From Anaerolineae bacterium (lineage in GTDB: Bacteria; Chloroflexota; Anaerolineae; Anaerolineales; UBA4823), in assembly GCA_003130835.1 (NCBI GenBank), contig QEXX01000026.1:1-49838 (forward strand): a stretch of 49,838 nucleotides of DNA, given 5' to 3'. Position numbers and translations under genes: made by a program. Position 1 is the stretch's first letter. Each line of letters begins with the position of its first letter. The notes beneath the pieces were generated by a model. The model worked only from the letters and a program-made list of their open reading frames with translations, was not told the DNA's origin and ran no database searches. This document shows positions 38,910 through 48,328 of this stretch, piece by piece.

Positions 38910-40541
38910 ATGGCAGCAAAACAACTCGTCTTTTCAGAAGAAGCACGCCGTAAACTGCAACGCGGTATGGATATTTTAGCCACCGCTGTCGTTACCACTC
39001 TTGGCCCGAAAGGCCGCAATGTAGCTGTTGACCGCAAGTTCGGTTCTCCCACCATTACCCACGATGGCGTTTCTGTCGCCAAAGAAATTGAACTGGAAGA
39101 CCCCTTTGAGAATATGGGTGCGCAACTGCTGAAAGAAGCAGCGACCAAAACGAACGACATTGCCGGTGATGGCACAACCACTTCCACTGTGTTAGCTCAC
39201 TCCATTGTTACCGAAGGTATGAAGAACTTGGCTGCCGGCGCTAACCCGATGCTGCTCAAACGGGGCATCGAAGCGGCCACCAAAGCTGTGGCTGATAAAA
39301 TCCGCAGCCAAGCCATTGAAATCACCACCAAGAATGAAATTGCCAATGTCGCCTCGATTTCGGCTCAGGATCGCGCCATCGGCGAGCTGATCGCTGAGGT
39401 GATGGATAAGGTTGGAAAAGATGGCGTGATCACTGTTGAGGAATCCAAGGGCTTGGAATTCGAAACGGAATATGTCGAAGGGATGCAGTTCGACCGCGGT
39501 TACATTTCGCCCTACTTCATCACCGATCCCGAACACATGGAAGCGGTCATCAATGACGCCTTTGTCCTCATTCATGATAAGAAGATCTCGGCTGCGTCGG
39601 ACATCGTCCCCATTCTCGAGAAGCTCGTGCAGATTGGCAAGCGCGATCTGCTCATCATCGCCGAGGATGTGGATGGTGAAGCGTTAGCAACCCTTGTGTT
39701 GAACAAACTGCGCGGCATGTTGAATGTCGTCGCCGTAAAAGCGCCTGGCTTTGGTGATCGACGCAAAGCCATGTTGCAAGACATTGCCATTCTGACTGGT
39801 GCTACGGTCATCTCCGAAGAGACCGGCCGCAAGCTGGAAAGCGCGTCGGTGCAGGATCTGGGTCGGGCGGAGAAAGTGGTGGTCGATAAAGACAACACCA
39901 CCATCGTCGGCGGTAAAGGCGATCCAGCCCAGATCAAAGGGCGTATTGAACAAATCCGGGTCGAGATGGAGAAGAGCACCAGCGATTACGACCGCGAGAA
40001 ACTCAACGAGCGGCTGGCGAAACTCTCCGGTGGGGTGGCGATCATCCGCGTTGGCGCCGCTACCGAAACCGAGCTAAAAGAAAAGAAGCACCGCGTCGAA
40101 GACGCTCTCTCGGCAACCCGCGCCGCCGTTGAAGAAGGCATTGTGCCCGGCGGTGGTGTAGCCTTGATCAATGCCATGAGCGCCTTGGATGACCTCAAGA
40201 TGGATAATGAGGATGCCCAAATCGGCGTCAACATCGTGCGCCGCGCCCTCGAAGTGCCGCTGCGTAAGATCGCCGAGAACGCCGGTAAGGACGGTTCGGT
40301 GGTATTGGAGACCGTGCGCCGCGTGCAGAAAGAGCAGAATAACCCGAATATCGGTTACAATGTCCTCACCGAACAGTATGTCGATATGGTCAAAGACGGT
40401 GTCATTGACCCCGCCAAAGTGACCCGCGGTGCCTTAGAGAATGCCACTTCTATCGCTGCCATGATCCTGACCACCGAGGCGTTGATCACCGAAGTGCCAG
40501 AAAAAGAAAAACCCGCTCCACCTCCGATGCCTGAATACTAA
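38910..40541 (+). CDS. groEL: Chaperonin GroEL
   Basis: 543 residues. Typical blocks: [36 protein letters not shown] (ATPase Asp in GDGTTT), [63 protein letters not shown] and VPGGGVALI. The C-terminus ends [14 protein letters not shown] instead of the GGM repeats of E. coli GroEL; such tails are common in thermophilic and deep-branching lineages. Folds client proteins with GroES. Only one groESL pair is seen in the window. Confidence 0.97.
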   Translation: MAAKQLVFSEEARRKLQRGMDILATAVVTTLGPKGRNVAVDRKFGSPTITHDGVSVAKEIELEDPFENMGAQLLKEAATKTNDIAGDGTTTSTVLAHSIVTEGMKNLAAGANPMLLKRGIEAATKAVADKIRSQAIEITTKNEIANVASISAQDRAIGELIAEVMDKVGKDGVITVEESKGLEFETEYVEGMQFDRGYISPYFITDPEHMEAVINDAFVLIHDKKISAASDIVPILEKLVQIGKRDLLIIAEDVDGEALATLVLNKLRGMLNVVAVKAPGFGDRRKAMLQDIAILTGATVISEETGRKLESASVQDLGRAEKVVVDKDNTTIVGGKGDPAQIKGRIEQIRVEMEKSTSDYDREKLNERLAKLSGGVAIIRVGAATETELKEKKHRVEDALSATRAAVEEGIVPGGGVALINAMSALDDLKMDNEDAQIGVNIVRRALEVPLRKIAENAGKDGSVVLETVRRVQKEQNNPNIGYNVLTEQYVDMVKDGVIDPAKVTRGALENATSIAAMILTTEALITEVPEKEKPAPPPMPEY

Positions 40542-40577
40542 ACCGAACGGGAAGAGTTACGCGTCCATCGCAAGCTC

Positions 40578-40631
40578 GTAGAGACGTTGCAGGCTATTTC
40601 CGGTAGAGACCGAGGCATGCAACGTCTCTAC
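40578..40631. repeat. Palindrome with GTAGAGACGTTGCA arms
   Basis: GTAGAGACGTTGCA (40578-40591) and its exact complement TGCAACGTCTCTAC (40618-40631) flank a 26-nt loop. It sits 36 bp after groEL and may terminate that operon, but has no T-run. The loop repeats GGTAGAGACC. Confidence 0.6.
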
Positions 40632-40684
40632 CATAACTCGGGCTGCGCAAACGCCTGAACAAACAAAGAAATCTTGAACGCCGG

Positions 40685-40713
40685 TTGACGGGATAACCAG
40701 ATCATGATACAAT
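40685..40713 (+). promoter_or_regulatory. tRNA-Lys promoter
   Basis: TTGACG (40685-40690), a 17-bp spacer and TACAAT (40708-40713), ending 11 bp before the tRNA. Confidence 0.7.
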
Positions 40714-40724
40714 GGACACCAAAT

Positions 40725-40796
40725 GGGCGCGTAGCTCAATGGCAGAGCAGTGGCCTTTTAAGCCATTGGCTGAAGGTTCGAGTCCTTCCGCGCTCA
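40725..40796 (+). tRNA. tRNA-Lys (anticodon TTT)
   Basis: Folded by eye. The acceptor GGGCGCG/CGCGCTC has one G-U pair, the D stem is GCTC/GAGC, and the anticodon stem is GTGGC/GCCAT. The loop is CTTTTAA with anticodon TTT. The T arm is GAAGG-TTCGAGT-CCTTC and the discriminator A is at 40796. The CCA end is not encoded. Confidence 0.95.
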
Positions 40797-40964
40797 TGTT
40801 GCTTTTTAAGAAGAGTTATGTTTTAAAGAAAATATTAAGATCCGGGTTGAAGAATCTGTTCACCTGACAAAATAGAACTATAATCAGCAAAGTCTGTCGA
40901 GAAATCGATAGACCGATCTTCTAAAAAACAGAGCATATCTTATGAAAGATCAGGAGGATGATCT

Positions 40965-42155
40965 ATGCGCCGCATCTTGATACCGATTACAACGATATTG
41001 ATCCTATTCGCTTTTCTTCTCGTTGGGTTGGTGAACCCTGTTGCTGCTCAAGATGGGTCACAAACGCCCGAACCCACCCCATGGCCATTAACGCTCTTCA
41101 CCAACTATCCCAGCCAAGTGGTGGGGATTGGAGAAACCGTCAATATTCCTTTGATTCTCCGTGGAGGCACGAAACCCCAAATTGTTCAATTAGAGACCGT
41201 CAAAGTTCCAGAAGGTTGGACAGTTACCTTCCGCGGCGGCGGTAAAATCGTCAAATCCGCTTTTGTTGACCCCAAAGAGGATACAGATGTTGATCTGCGC
41301 ATTGAACAGCCAAAAGATGTCCAACCAGGCGATTACACCTTCACCCTACGCGCTAAAGGAGATGGGGAACAAAGTGAGTTGACCGTTCAAATCACCATTC
41401 AAGAGAAGACACCACCATCGATTTCGCTCACTTGTGATTTGCCCACCCTGCGCGGCTCGCCCACCCAAACTTTCCGCTATGACGTCAGCTTGAAGAATGA
41501 TGGTAGTGATGAACTATCGATCAATTTGACCGCTCAGGTTGACCCCCAGTTTCAGGTCAAGTTCCGTCTCTCCGGTCAAGAGATCACCAGCCTGCCTTTG
41601 CCCTCCAAAGACACGAAGCGCCTTTCGGTCGAAGTTCAACCCATTTCGAATGTTTCCGCCGGCAGTTACCCGATCAAGATTATCGCCGAGGGAGTCAATG
41701 CCCGCGCTGAGCTAGACCTGGTTGCTGAGGTCACCGGTCAAGCGGATATTTCGATCACCGCTCCTGACGGCCGCCTTTCGGGACAGGCGTATGCCGGTCG
41801 CGACTCGTCTTTGAAGGTGATTGTGCGCAACAACGGTAGCGCACCTGCCCTTAATGTCCAATTGAGTTCCAGCGAGCCTAGTGGTTGGACGGTTTCGTTC
41901 GATCCAAAGACCATTGAGCAGATTCCAGCCGGCGAACAGGTGGAGGTGAACGCTACCATCCGCCCCAGCGAGAAAGCGGTCGCCGGTGACTATATTGTCA
42001 ATATCACGGCCCGTCCCAATGAAGGCGCCAGTAAAACGGCTGAATTTCGCATTACCGTGTTGACTTCTACCTTATGGGGCGTGGTTGGAATCGTCTTGAT
42101 TGCCATTGCGGTTGGTGTGGTTGCGATGGCGGTCATGCGCTTCGGCCGCCGCTAA
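40965..42155 (+). CDS. Exported NEW3/Ig-repeat protein with C-terminal membrane anchor
   Basis: 396 residues. Signal peptide 1-29 (ending NPVAAQ), an extracellular chain of three to four ~90-residue beta-sandwich repeats, and a C-terminal helix ([26 protein letters not shown]). The repeats end in forms like [30 protein letters not shown] and [17 protein letters not shown], typical of NEW3 (COG1470-type) domains. It precedes the ABC ATPase by 19 bp and is surely in its operon, so it probably forms the outer part of, or a substrate-binding adaptor for, the transporter. The ATG at 40965 follows AGGAGG. Confidence 0.83.
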   Translation: MRRILIPITTILILFAFLLVGLVNPVAAQDGSQTPEPTPWPLTLFTNYPSQVVGIGETVNIPLILRGGTKPQIVQLETVKVPEGWTVTFRGGGKIVKSAFVDPKEDTDVDLRIEQPKDVQPGDYTFTLRAKGDGEQSELTVQITIQEKTPPSISLTCDLPTLRGSPTQTFRYDVSLKNDGSDELSINLTAQVDPQFQVKFRLSGQEITSLPLPSKDTKRLSVEVQPISNVSAGSYPIKIIAEGVNARAELDLVAEVTGQADISITAPDGRLSGQAYAGRDSSLKVIVRNNGSAPALNVQLSSSEPSGWTVSFDPKTIEQIPAGEQVEVNATIRPSEKAVAGDYIVNITARPNEGASKTAEFRITVLTSTLWGVVGIVLIAIAVGVVAMAVMRFGRR

Positions 42156-42174
42156 CGTAGAAAGGAGGTCAGGG

Positions 42175-43125
42175 ATGAACGAGTATGTCATCGAGACCGT
42201 TAACCTGACCAAAAAATATGATGGCTTTACCGCAGTCAATAATCTAAATTTACGCGTTGAAAAGGGTGAAGTCTTTGGCCTTCTCGGCCCCAATGGGGCT
42301 GGGAAGACCACCACCATCCTGATGCTTTTAGGGTTGACCGATCCGACCTCTGGCAAGGTGACCGTGCTTGGCATGGACCCCACCCGCAAGACCCTCAGTG
42401 TCAAATCAAGAGTCGGCTATATCCCCGACACGGTGGGCTTCTATGATGAACTGACTGCTAGGGAAAACCTCATCTACATTGCAAAATTGAACGGCTTGTC
42501 CGGAGCCAGCGCCTACCAGCGCATTGACGAGGTTTTGGCACGAGTTGGTTTACTGGACGTTGCTGACCAGAGAGTGGGTACTTACTCGCGGGGGATGCGC
42601 CAACGGTTGGGGGTTGCCGATGTGTTGATCAAGCAACCGCAATTGATCATCATGGACGAGCCCACCCAAGGTCTGGATCCGGAAAGAGCGCGCGAATTTC
42701 TGCAAATGATCCGTTCGCTCAAAGAAGAAGGGATCACCATTCTGTTATCTTCTCATCTGCTACATCAGGTGCAAATCGTCTGTGACCGCGTCGGACTTTT
42801 CCACCGCGGGCGCATGGTGCTTGAAGGCACGGTGCAAGAACTGGCAAAGAAAGTGCTTGGGCGTGCCTATCGGGTGGTGATTGAAGCCGAGGGAGATTCC
42901 CAAGCTATCTTGCGAGCGCTTGAAAGCGTGCCTGGCCAAGTCGGGGTGCGCCACCTAGAAGGCTCGCGGTATGAGGTTCAAGCTGAAAGCGACATTCGCC
43001 CCGAGGTTGCCAGAGCCGTGGTGCAAAGCGGAGCAAGGTTATTGGGCTTAGATGTAGAAGCCCAAAGCCTGGATGAAATCTACGCCCGCTACTTTGAGGA
43101 GGTGAAACATGCCCAAAAGGAGTAA
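42175..43125 (+). CDS. ABC-2-type transporter ATP-binding protein
   Basis: 316 residues from the ATG at 42175 (AAAGGAGG upstream); the longer frame to 42100 overlaps the previous gene and is rejected. Walker [11 protein letters not shown] (38-47), signature [10 protein letters not shown] (137-146), Walker [14 protein letters not shown] (157-169). The ~100-residue C-terminal extension is common in the ABC-2/CcmA/NatA group. It powers the membrane protein encoded next, with which it overlaps by 17 bp. The cargo is unknown. Confidence 0.9.
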   Translation: MNEYVIETVNLTKKYDGFTAVNNLNLRVEKGEVFGLLGPNGAGKTTTILMLLGLTDPTSGKVTVLGMDPTRKTLSVKSRVGYIPDTVGFYDELTARENLIYIAKLNGLSGASAYQRIDEVLARVGLLDVADQRVGTYSRGMRQRLGVADVLIKQPQLIIMDEPTQGLDPERAREFLQMIRSLKEEGITILLSSHLLHQVQIVCDRVGLFHRGRMVLEGTVQELAKKVLGRAYRVVIEAEGDSQAILRALESVPGQVGVRHLEGSRYEVQAESDIRPEVARAVVQSGARLLGLDVEAQSLDEIYARYFEEVKHAQKE

Positions 43126-44095
43126 ACCTTCATCTCCAGTCGTGGAACGCGAAGGGTCGCCTTGGACTGGGCTGTGGGCGGTGGTCACCAAAGAAATGGC
43201 TGACCATATGACCAGTGCGCGCATGCGCATCTTGGAAATCCTGATTGTCTTAACCGCTGCCGGTTCGGTTTACGCAGCCATGCAAGTCTTACGCGAGACC
43301 GTTGGGCAGGATCCCTTCTTGTTTCTAAAGTTGTTTACGACCTCGCGTGACCCCTTGCCGGCGTTTATCGGCTTTTTGGTTTTTTTGGTGCCTTTGATCA
43401 GCATTGCCCTGACCTTTGATTCGATCAATGCTGAGTTCAGCCGTCGCACTATGTCACGCGTGCTTGCCCAGCCGATTTATCGCGACGCCTTGTTGATGGG
43501 CAAGTTCTTAGGAGCCTTCTTCACCCTTGCCCTCGTTCTAACCGCCATTTGGCTGCTCATCTTTGGATTGGGGATCGTGGGTTTAGGGTTGCCCCCAAAC
43601 ACGGAAGAGGTGGCACGCAGCTTGCTGTTCTTGGTCACTACCATCTTCTATGGTGGTATCTGGCTGGCGGTAGCGATGGTCTTTTCGATTGTGTTCCGCC
43701 AACCAGCAACGGCGGCCTTGGCATCCATCGCGGTTTGGCTGTTTTTCACCGTCTTCTGGGGCATCTTAGCAAGCTTATTTGCCCAGATCATCAGTCCGGT
43801 TCAAATCGGCACCTTGACCGAGATCGTGCGCCAGACCGAAACCCAGCTTGCCTTGTCGCGCCTTTCGCCTAACACGCTCTATGCCGAAACCATGCTGGCA
43901 TTGCTGCAACCTACTGTGCGCAGCACCGGCTTACTGTTGCCCTTCCAATTGGAAGGCGCCGTGATGGGCTCACCTCTGCCGCTACGCCAAAGCGTGCTGA
44001 TCATCTGGCCGCAGTTTACCGGCTTGATTGCCATCACGATTCTGCTCTTCGCTCTCAGTTATGTCTTGTTCCAACGCCAAGAAATCCGCGCCTAA
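43109..44095 (+). CDS. ABC-2-type permease
   Basis: 328 residues, about six membrane helices plus a long extracytoplasmic loop between the first two. It begins in the cytoplasm (ERGSPW-like charged start), with [44 protein letters not shown], typical of the NatB/ABC-2 permease group and quoted here only to mark the conserved Arg-rich turn after helix 2. The ATG at 43109 has GAGGAGGTG upstream, within the ATPase gene. Together with the NEW3 protein it makes a three-gene exporter. A strong terminator follows at 44112. Confidence 0.85.
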   Translation: MPKRSKPSSPVVEREGSPWTGLWAVVTKEMADHMTSARMRILEILIVLTAAGSVYAAMQVLRETVGQDPFLFLKLFTTSRDPLPAFIGFLVFLVPLISIALTFDSINAEFSRRTMSRVLAQPIYRDALLMGKFLGAFFTLALVLTAIWLLIFGLGIVGLGLPPNTEEVARSLLFLVTTIFYGGIWLAVAMVFSIVFRQPATAALASIAVWLFFTVFWGILASLFAQIISPVQIGTLTEIVRQTETQLALSRLSPNTLYAETMLALLQPTVRSTGLLLPFQLEGAVMGSPLPLRQSVLIIWPQFTGLIAITILLFALSYVLFQRQEIRA

Positions 44096-44111
44096 GGATG
44101 GTAGCCCAACG

Positions 44112-44148
44112 AAGAAAGCCCCCACTGGAATAACCCGGGGGCTTTCTT
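44112..44148 (+). terminator. Intrinsic terminator of the ABC exporter operon
   Basis: Perfect 12-bp stem AAGAAAGCCCCC / GGGGGCTTTCTT with a 13-nt loop, 17 bp after the permease stop. Confidence 0.85.
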
Positions 44149-44317
44149 GCGCTATGCAAAACCGTCTTTGCCAAAACCTAAAGAACCTTGAGCACAACCG
44201 AATATTGAAAAGGCTATCATGCAATATAAGCTCCTTGGGCGACAATCGCTCCAAAAGCCGTGGTAACCTTTATTCTTGGCTGGTTCTATCTCCCCTGTAT
44301 CAGTCCCCCAAACACAG

Positions 44318-44578
44318 CTAACACTCGATCGACTCCCTCCCGCAGGTATCCAAATCTGCGGGAGGGTTTTCTCGATTTGCGGGCTCTCTCGTACCTTCTC
44401 CGGCAAAATCTCCGCTCTCCCTTCGAAGATTCAATTCACGTAAAAGCAGCAGTAATTCCTCCCCACTTCTAAAGGGGTAATCGGCGTTGTCCCGAACACT
44501 ATGCAGCAGCCCTTTGAGCATCGGTTCCCCATCAGGGTCGATAAACAGACGGAGGACAAACGTTTGGGTGATATGCAT
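44318..44578 (-). CDS. Small conserved-looking protein after the propeller gene
   Basis: 86 residues. The ATG at 44578 lies 14 bp after the stop of the upstream gene. The first ~50 residues (ITQTFVLRLFIDPDGEPMLKGLLHSV...YPFRSGEELLLLLREL) have the pattern of a small alpha/beta family common in Chloroflexota: FVLRxW, G-xxWxGxLxHxxSGExxYFxxLxxLLxFL. The last ~25 residues are disordered and are encoded within a hairpin (44335-44366), so the native end may have been nearer 44390. Function unknown. Confidence 0.5.
   Translation of the reverse strand: MHITQTFVLRLFIDPDGEPMLKGLLHSVRDNADYPFRSGEELLLLLRELNLRRESGDFAGEGTREPANRENPPADLDTCGRESIEC
44335..44372 (+). terminator. Plus-strand terminator-like hairpin
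   Basis: CCCTCCCGCAG (44335-44345), a 10-nt loop, CTGCGGGAGGG (44356-44366), then TTTTCT. The T-run is only on the plus strand, although the only nearby plus-strand operon already ends at 44148. Confidence 0.6.
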
Positions 44579-44592
44579 GGTCTCTGGCTAAC

Positions 44593-45828
44593 CTATGGAT
44601 TGCGCAAAACCGCTGGCAAGAAGAGTAAATGCAGCCTTTGCCAAATGACGCCCCCGGTGTTCGGATTGGATGCCCCGATATACAGGGAATTTTGAAAGAC
44701 AACTGCAGCGTTGTCAAAATAATCGGCGATCTTAAAGTCTGGATTTCCCCAACCTGCCTCGTTGATGGGTGACCAAGAAAGACCATCCGGGCTTTGCCAA
44801 ACTTGCACCCCTGTCTCATAATTGCTAAAAACGAGAATTAATTGATCCCCATAAGGCAGCAAGCCATACAGCCGTCCATTCTTGGGGTTACCTAAACCGT
44901 CATCAAAGACCACCTCCCAATCGGTTCCGTTTTCAGAGCGCCAAAGTTGACCCCCGCTTTGGACATTGCGAAAGCCGATGTAAAACCATCCTTTATGGAC
45001 GGCCATCGCCGAGATATAGGTGTTATTGGGATTACCCAAACTGTCGGTGAACACTGCTGTCCAGTGGAGGCCGTCTTCCGTTTGCCATAGTTCGGCTGTT
45101 GCTCCCGTGTTATCGACAACGCGGCTAAGCCCTACATATAGCTTGTCTTGGAATACCTCCAGCGTGCTTTCCAGCCAGGTTGCTCCCCGGCCAAAACCAT
45201 CTGTGTTCACTTGTTGCCAAGTGCCGCTTGCCCCGCTGGCGCTTTTCCAGACTTCAAGCCCGTTTCCGCTGCCGCCGATGGATGGGGGCAAGTTACCGCT
45301 GGCGGTGTACAGCTCATCCTTAAACACTGCTGCGCTAAAGAAACCGAGGTTATTGGCATCTCCCAAACCGCTGCTAGCGACTTGTTCCCAATTGGTGCCA
45401 TCGGTGCGCCAGATTTCGCCGCCAGACAGGTTTCCAACGCCAAGATAGAGATAGGAGCGAAACGGTTTGGCGTAATATACTTCGGTGTTGCTGATCGTCC
45501 AAGAAGGCGTAAAATCCTGCCAAGTTTTTCCATCGGTGGTACGCCAAACTTGGGCGCCGTTTTCGTTCCAAGTGCCGGCAACCATCGTCCCATTCAATAC
45601 TCCCAACGCACCGATGTTGGAGTTGGCTGCCTCTCCAAAACCGCTTTCGTTGCTCTGCCGCCAACCGAAGGGACTATCTGCAGCGGGCGAGGCAAGGGGT
45701 CTGATTTCATCGCTCCCCAGGGCCGACAGCACTTTGACCAGGCTCACCATCAGGAAGGTGGCCAACAACATCCCAAGCGCAGAGATGGCTTTATAGAGTT
45801 TTTGATCATGCCAGTTGGTAGGGGTCAT
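44593..45828 (-). CDS. Secreted beta-propeller-like repeat protein
   Basis: 411 residues. An N-terminal signal or anchor (AISALGMLLATFLMVSLVKVL, ~15-35) is followed by about five ~60-residue repeats. Each has a WRTTDGxxW or WQSPDGLSW hairpin, a GLGNPxN loop and an AVFKDxLYxG strand, as in BNR/sialidase-like propellers. No sialidase Asp-box pair or catalytic triad was seen, so a binding role is more likely. It ends FLPAVLRNP, matching the tail motif of other secreted proteins here. It is divergent from the BTAD regulator, 189 bp away. Confidence 0.75.
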   Translation of the reverse strand: MTPTNWHDQKLYKAISALGMLLATFLMVSLVKVLSALGSDEIRPLASPAADSPFGWRQSNESGFGEAANSNIGALGVLNGTMVAGTWNENGAQVWRTTDGKTWQDFTPSWTISNTEVYYAKPFRSYLYLGVGNLSGGEIWRTDGTNWEQVASSGLGDANNLGFFSAAVFKDELYTASGNLPPSIGGSGNGLEVWKSASGASGTWQQVNTDGFGRGATWLESTLEVFQDKLYVGLSRVVDNTGATAELWQTEDGLHWTAVFTDSLGNPNNTYISAMAVHKGWFYIGFRNVQSGGQLWRSENGTDWEVVFDDGLGNPKNGRLYGLLPYGDQLILVFSNYETGVQVWQSPDGLSWSPINEAGWGNPDFKIADYFDNAAVVFQNSLYIGASNPNTGGVIWQRLHLLFLPAVLRNP

Positions 45829-46017
45829 GTTTTGTGCTCCTTTCTAAAAAACCGAGAGCGTTTTTTAGAAATTATCAAAATCGACTGCCATTTCACTGAC
45901 ACCTGGACACGACTTGAAAAATTGCTCAACCCTCGCTATACTAGAGATTAAGGTTTTCAACGCGTGCCTTCTGCTCCCCTCTGTCCGTTACGTCATCCTG
46001 CGAGGTTGAGATAACGA

Positions 46018-47952
46018 ATGGACATTCAGCCAAATAGACAGCCCGAGGCTGAGGTCTTGGCTCTGCTGGAACAAAGCCGCGCGCTGGAATGCGCCGGACA
46101 GTACGCCGAAGCTTTGAGCTGCGCTGATCAAGCTTTTGAACTGGCGTATCAGCAAGGGGATGAGGAGGGGATGGCGCAAGCGCTCACCTGTCGGGGGTGG
46201 ATCGAGTACCGTTTGGGACAATATGACAAGGTTCGCCGGCGGGCGGGCGAAGCGTTACAAATCACCGGGCAAGTTACCCGCGCTCGGGCGGACGCGCTGC
46301 TTCTACTCGCCGTTTGTGCCATGGAGCAAGATTGCCTCTCTGAGATGGAAGAACCTTGTTTGCAGGCAGCAGAGATTGCTCGCCAACTAGGGTATGAAAC
46401 CACCCGCTTTCGCGCTCTGCATAACTTATCCATGCTGTACAGCCTGCGTGGTCAGTTTGATCTCCAGATGGCTGCTGACGAGGAGGCTTATCGGATTGCG
46501 TGTGAATTGGGGCTGCCACAGCGCAGCACTCCCCTGATCGCCATGAGCTATGCCTTCTTGCGGATGGGCAAGGTTGCTGCTGCGCGTCAGATGCTTCAAC
46601 GCCTCGATCGAGAGCCCATCGAAACCTTTCAAAATATCGGATATGTGGCGATGCTGCACGCCATGCTGGCTCAATTAGAGGGGAATTGGGAGGAGGTACT
46701 GCCTTGCTATGCCCAAGCCCGTCAGGTAGCTGAGAAAATCGGCGATCCAGCCTTACAAATCTTCATCCGCCTTGGATTGAGTCGTTATTATCGCGCCAAG
46801 GGGGAATACCCTCTGGCTTATCAATGGGCGGAGGACGGTGTGGCTTGGGCAAAACGTAACCTGAATCGACGCCTGTGGGGACGCGCTCTGGCAGAGCGGG
46901 CTTATGCGGCTTGGCTGAACGGCGATCTCTGCCGAGCTGAGCAGGACTTTCAGGCTGCTATTGCCGAGTTAGGAGAACGTCAGCAGTTCTTTGACCAAGC
47001 CTTTACCCGTTTTCTCTATACAGCCTTTTTGTTTGAGCAGCAATCCCCCGCCTCGGCGCAAGTTTGGAAACAAGCCGCTCAGCAAATCCTGCAAAGTGGC
47101 TATATCCATATCCTTGAGCAGGAAAGGCTGCGGGCATATCCTTTGCTGGCGGGTATGCTCGAAAGTCCTGATTGGGAGATCGCCCAATTAAGCGCCCGCT
47201 GTTTGGAGCAATTGCAAGCAACACCACCTATGCCGTTGATGCTCCATACCTTGGGGCGCTTTGAAGTTCAACAAGGCTCGCGCACCATCGACCCTCGTCT
47301 GCTCAGGCGTCGCCGCGCCGGCGAGTTATTGAGATTGTTGTTGATCAGCCCCCATCAGCGGTTGCTTCTCGATCAGGTGCTTGAAGCCCTGTTCCCTGAT
47401 AAACCCCTTGCGAGCGCGACCGATCTGCTTCATAAGGCGACCTCCAGCCTGCGCCGGGCTTTAGAACCCGAACTGCCGGATCACTTTCCCTCGCGCTATT
47501 TAGAAGTTGAAGCCGGAGAATTAGCCTTGCACCTTCCACCTGAATCGTGGGTCGATTTTCAAGAATTCGAACGCGCCGTTCAAAACGAGCAGTGGGAACT
47601 TGCGGTTGAGCTGTACCAGGGCGACCTCTATCCCCAAGACCTGTACGCTGAGTGGGCGACCATCCCTCGTGAACGATTGCGCAGCCTTTATCTGCGTGCT
47701 TTATCCGTTCTTGCTCACCGTTGTTTTCACCAGGGCAAACCTCGCGAGACCCTTGACTACTGCCAGCGAATTCTCGAAATTGACCCGTGGCAGGAAGAAG
47801 CGGTTTATTTAGGGATGCAAGCCTACTTGATGTTCAACGACCGTTGCGGTGCGATGCGTCTTTACCAAGAACTTGAACGATCCCTGCAGTTGGAGTTGGG
47901 TATCCAACCCCAAAGCGAACTGCGCCAACTCTATGAGCACCTGCGTCGCTGA
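46018..47952 (+). CDS. TPR - winged helix - BTAD (SARP-like) transcriptional regulator
   Basis: 644 residues. The first ~390 are helical repeats (TPR-like; QYAEALSCADQAFELAYQQGD, RGWIEYRLGQYDKVRR). A DNA-binding winged helix at ~405-495 starts MLHTLGRFEVQQGSRTID and includes RRRRAGELLRLLLISPHQRLLLDQVLEALFPD, quoted in part. The BTAD domain follows (WVDFQEFERAV, LYQGDLYPQDLYAEW, IDPWQEEAVYLGMQAY, LGIQPQSELRQLYEHLRR). The TPR-first order is the reverse of Streptomyces SARPs and resembles large MalT-like regulators without the ATPase. No NTPase or receiver was seen. It may regulate the divergent propeller gene. Confidence 0.85.
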   Translation: MDIQPNRQPEAEVLALLEQSRALECAGQYAEALSCADQAFELAYQQGDEEGMAQALTCRGWIEYRLGQYDKVRRRAGEALQITGQVTRARADALLLLAVCAMEQDCLSEMEEPCLQAAEIARQLGYETTRFRALHNLSMLYSLRGQFDLQMAADEEAYRIACELGLPQRSTPLIAMSYAFLRMGKVAAARQMLQRLDREPIETFQNIGYVAMLHAMLAQLEGNWEEVLPCYAQARQVAEKIGDPALQIFIRLGLSRYYRAKGEYPLAYQWAEDGVAWAKRNLNRRLWGRALAERAYAAWLNGDLCRAEQDFQAAIAELGERQQFFDQAFTRFLYTAFLFEQQSPASAQVWKQAAQQILQSGYIHILEQERLRAYPLLAGMLESPDWEIAQLSARCLEQLQATPPMPLMLHTLGRFEVQQGSRTIDPRLLRRRRAGELLRLLLISPHQRLLLDQVLEALFPDKPLASATDLLHKATSSLRRALEPELPDHFPSRYLEVEAGELALHLPPESWVDFQEFERAVQNEQWELAVELYQGDLYPQDLYAEWATIPRERLRSLYLRALSVLAHRCFHQGKPRETLDYCQRILEIDPWQEEAVYLGMQAYLMFNDRCGAMRLYQELERSLQLELGIQPQSELRQLYEHLRR

Positions 47953-47998
47953 TCTGGCTGTGAAGAGGTTTCCTAGAGTGCCTTCTCCAATTTCTAAA

Positions 47999-48328
47999 CT
48001 ATCGATTGTCAAGCGATTGGCTTGCTTGGCAGTCTTCCAAGTGGTAGCTTTGCTGAATCTCTCGGAAGGATGCGTTTTCTGAGAGCGTCAGTAAAATATC
48101 CCTTTCCTGGAGGATTGTGCTGCCGCTAGGCACGATAAACTCATCTCCTCGACCGATCAAGACGATTAAAAAATCATCCGGTAAACCTAGCTCGACGATG
48201 GGCTTGCCAACGGCTGGTGAGTCTGGCGGAACGCACAATTCTCGTAGTTCACTTTTCAAGCCGGCTGTCGGATTAACTTGAATCGGGAGCATCCGTTTTT
48301 TGAGCGGTGGGGCATCTACTTGGAGCAA
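47999..48328 (-). pseudogene. TrkA-C (RCK_C) C-terminal part of a CPA1 antiporter, separated by frameshift
   Basis: 109 codons open from a TTG at 48328, which is not a real start. The chain continues the antiporter: LQVDAPPLKKRMLPIQVNPTAGLKSELRELCVP, shown in part, then the RCK_C fold SPAVGKPIVELGLPDDFLIVLIGRGDEFIVP. In intact NhaP2/CvrA-type proteins this domain follows the membrane part directly. Restoring one base between 48326 and 48327 gives VAR-W-LQVDAP, so one G of a TGG codon appears to be missing. It may be a sequencing error or a true mutation. Alone it has no start and is unlikely to be made. Confidence 0.75.
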
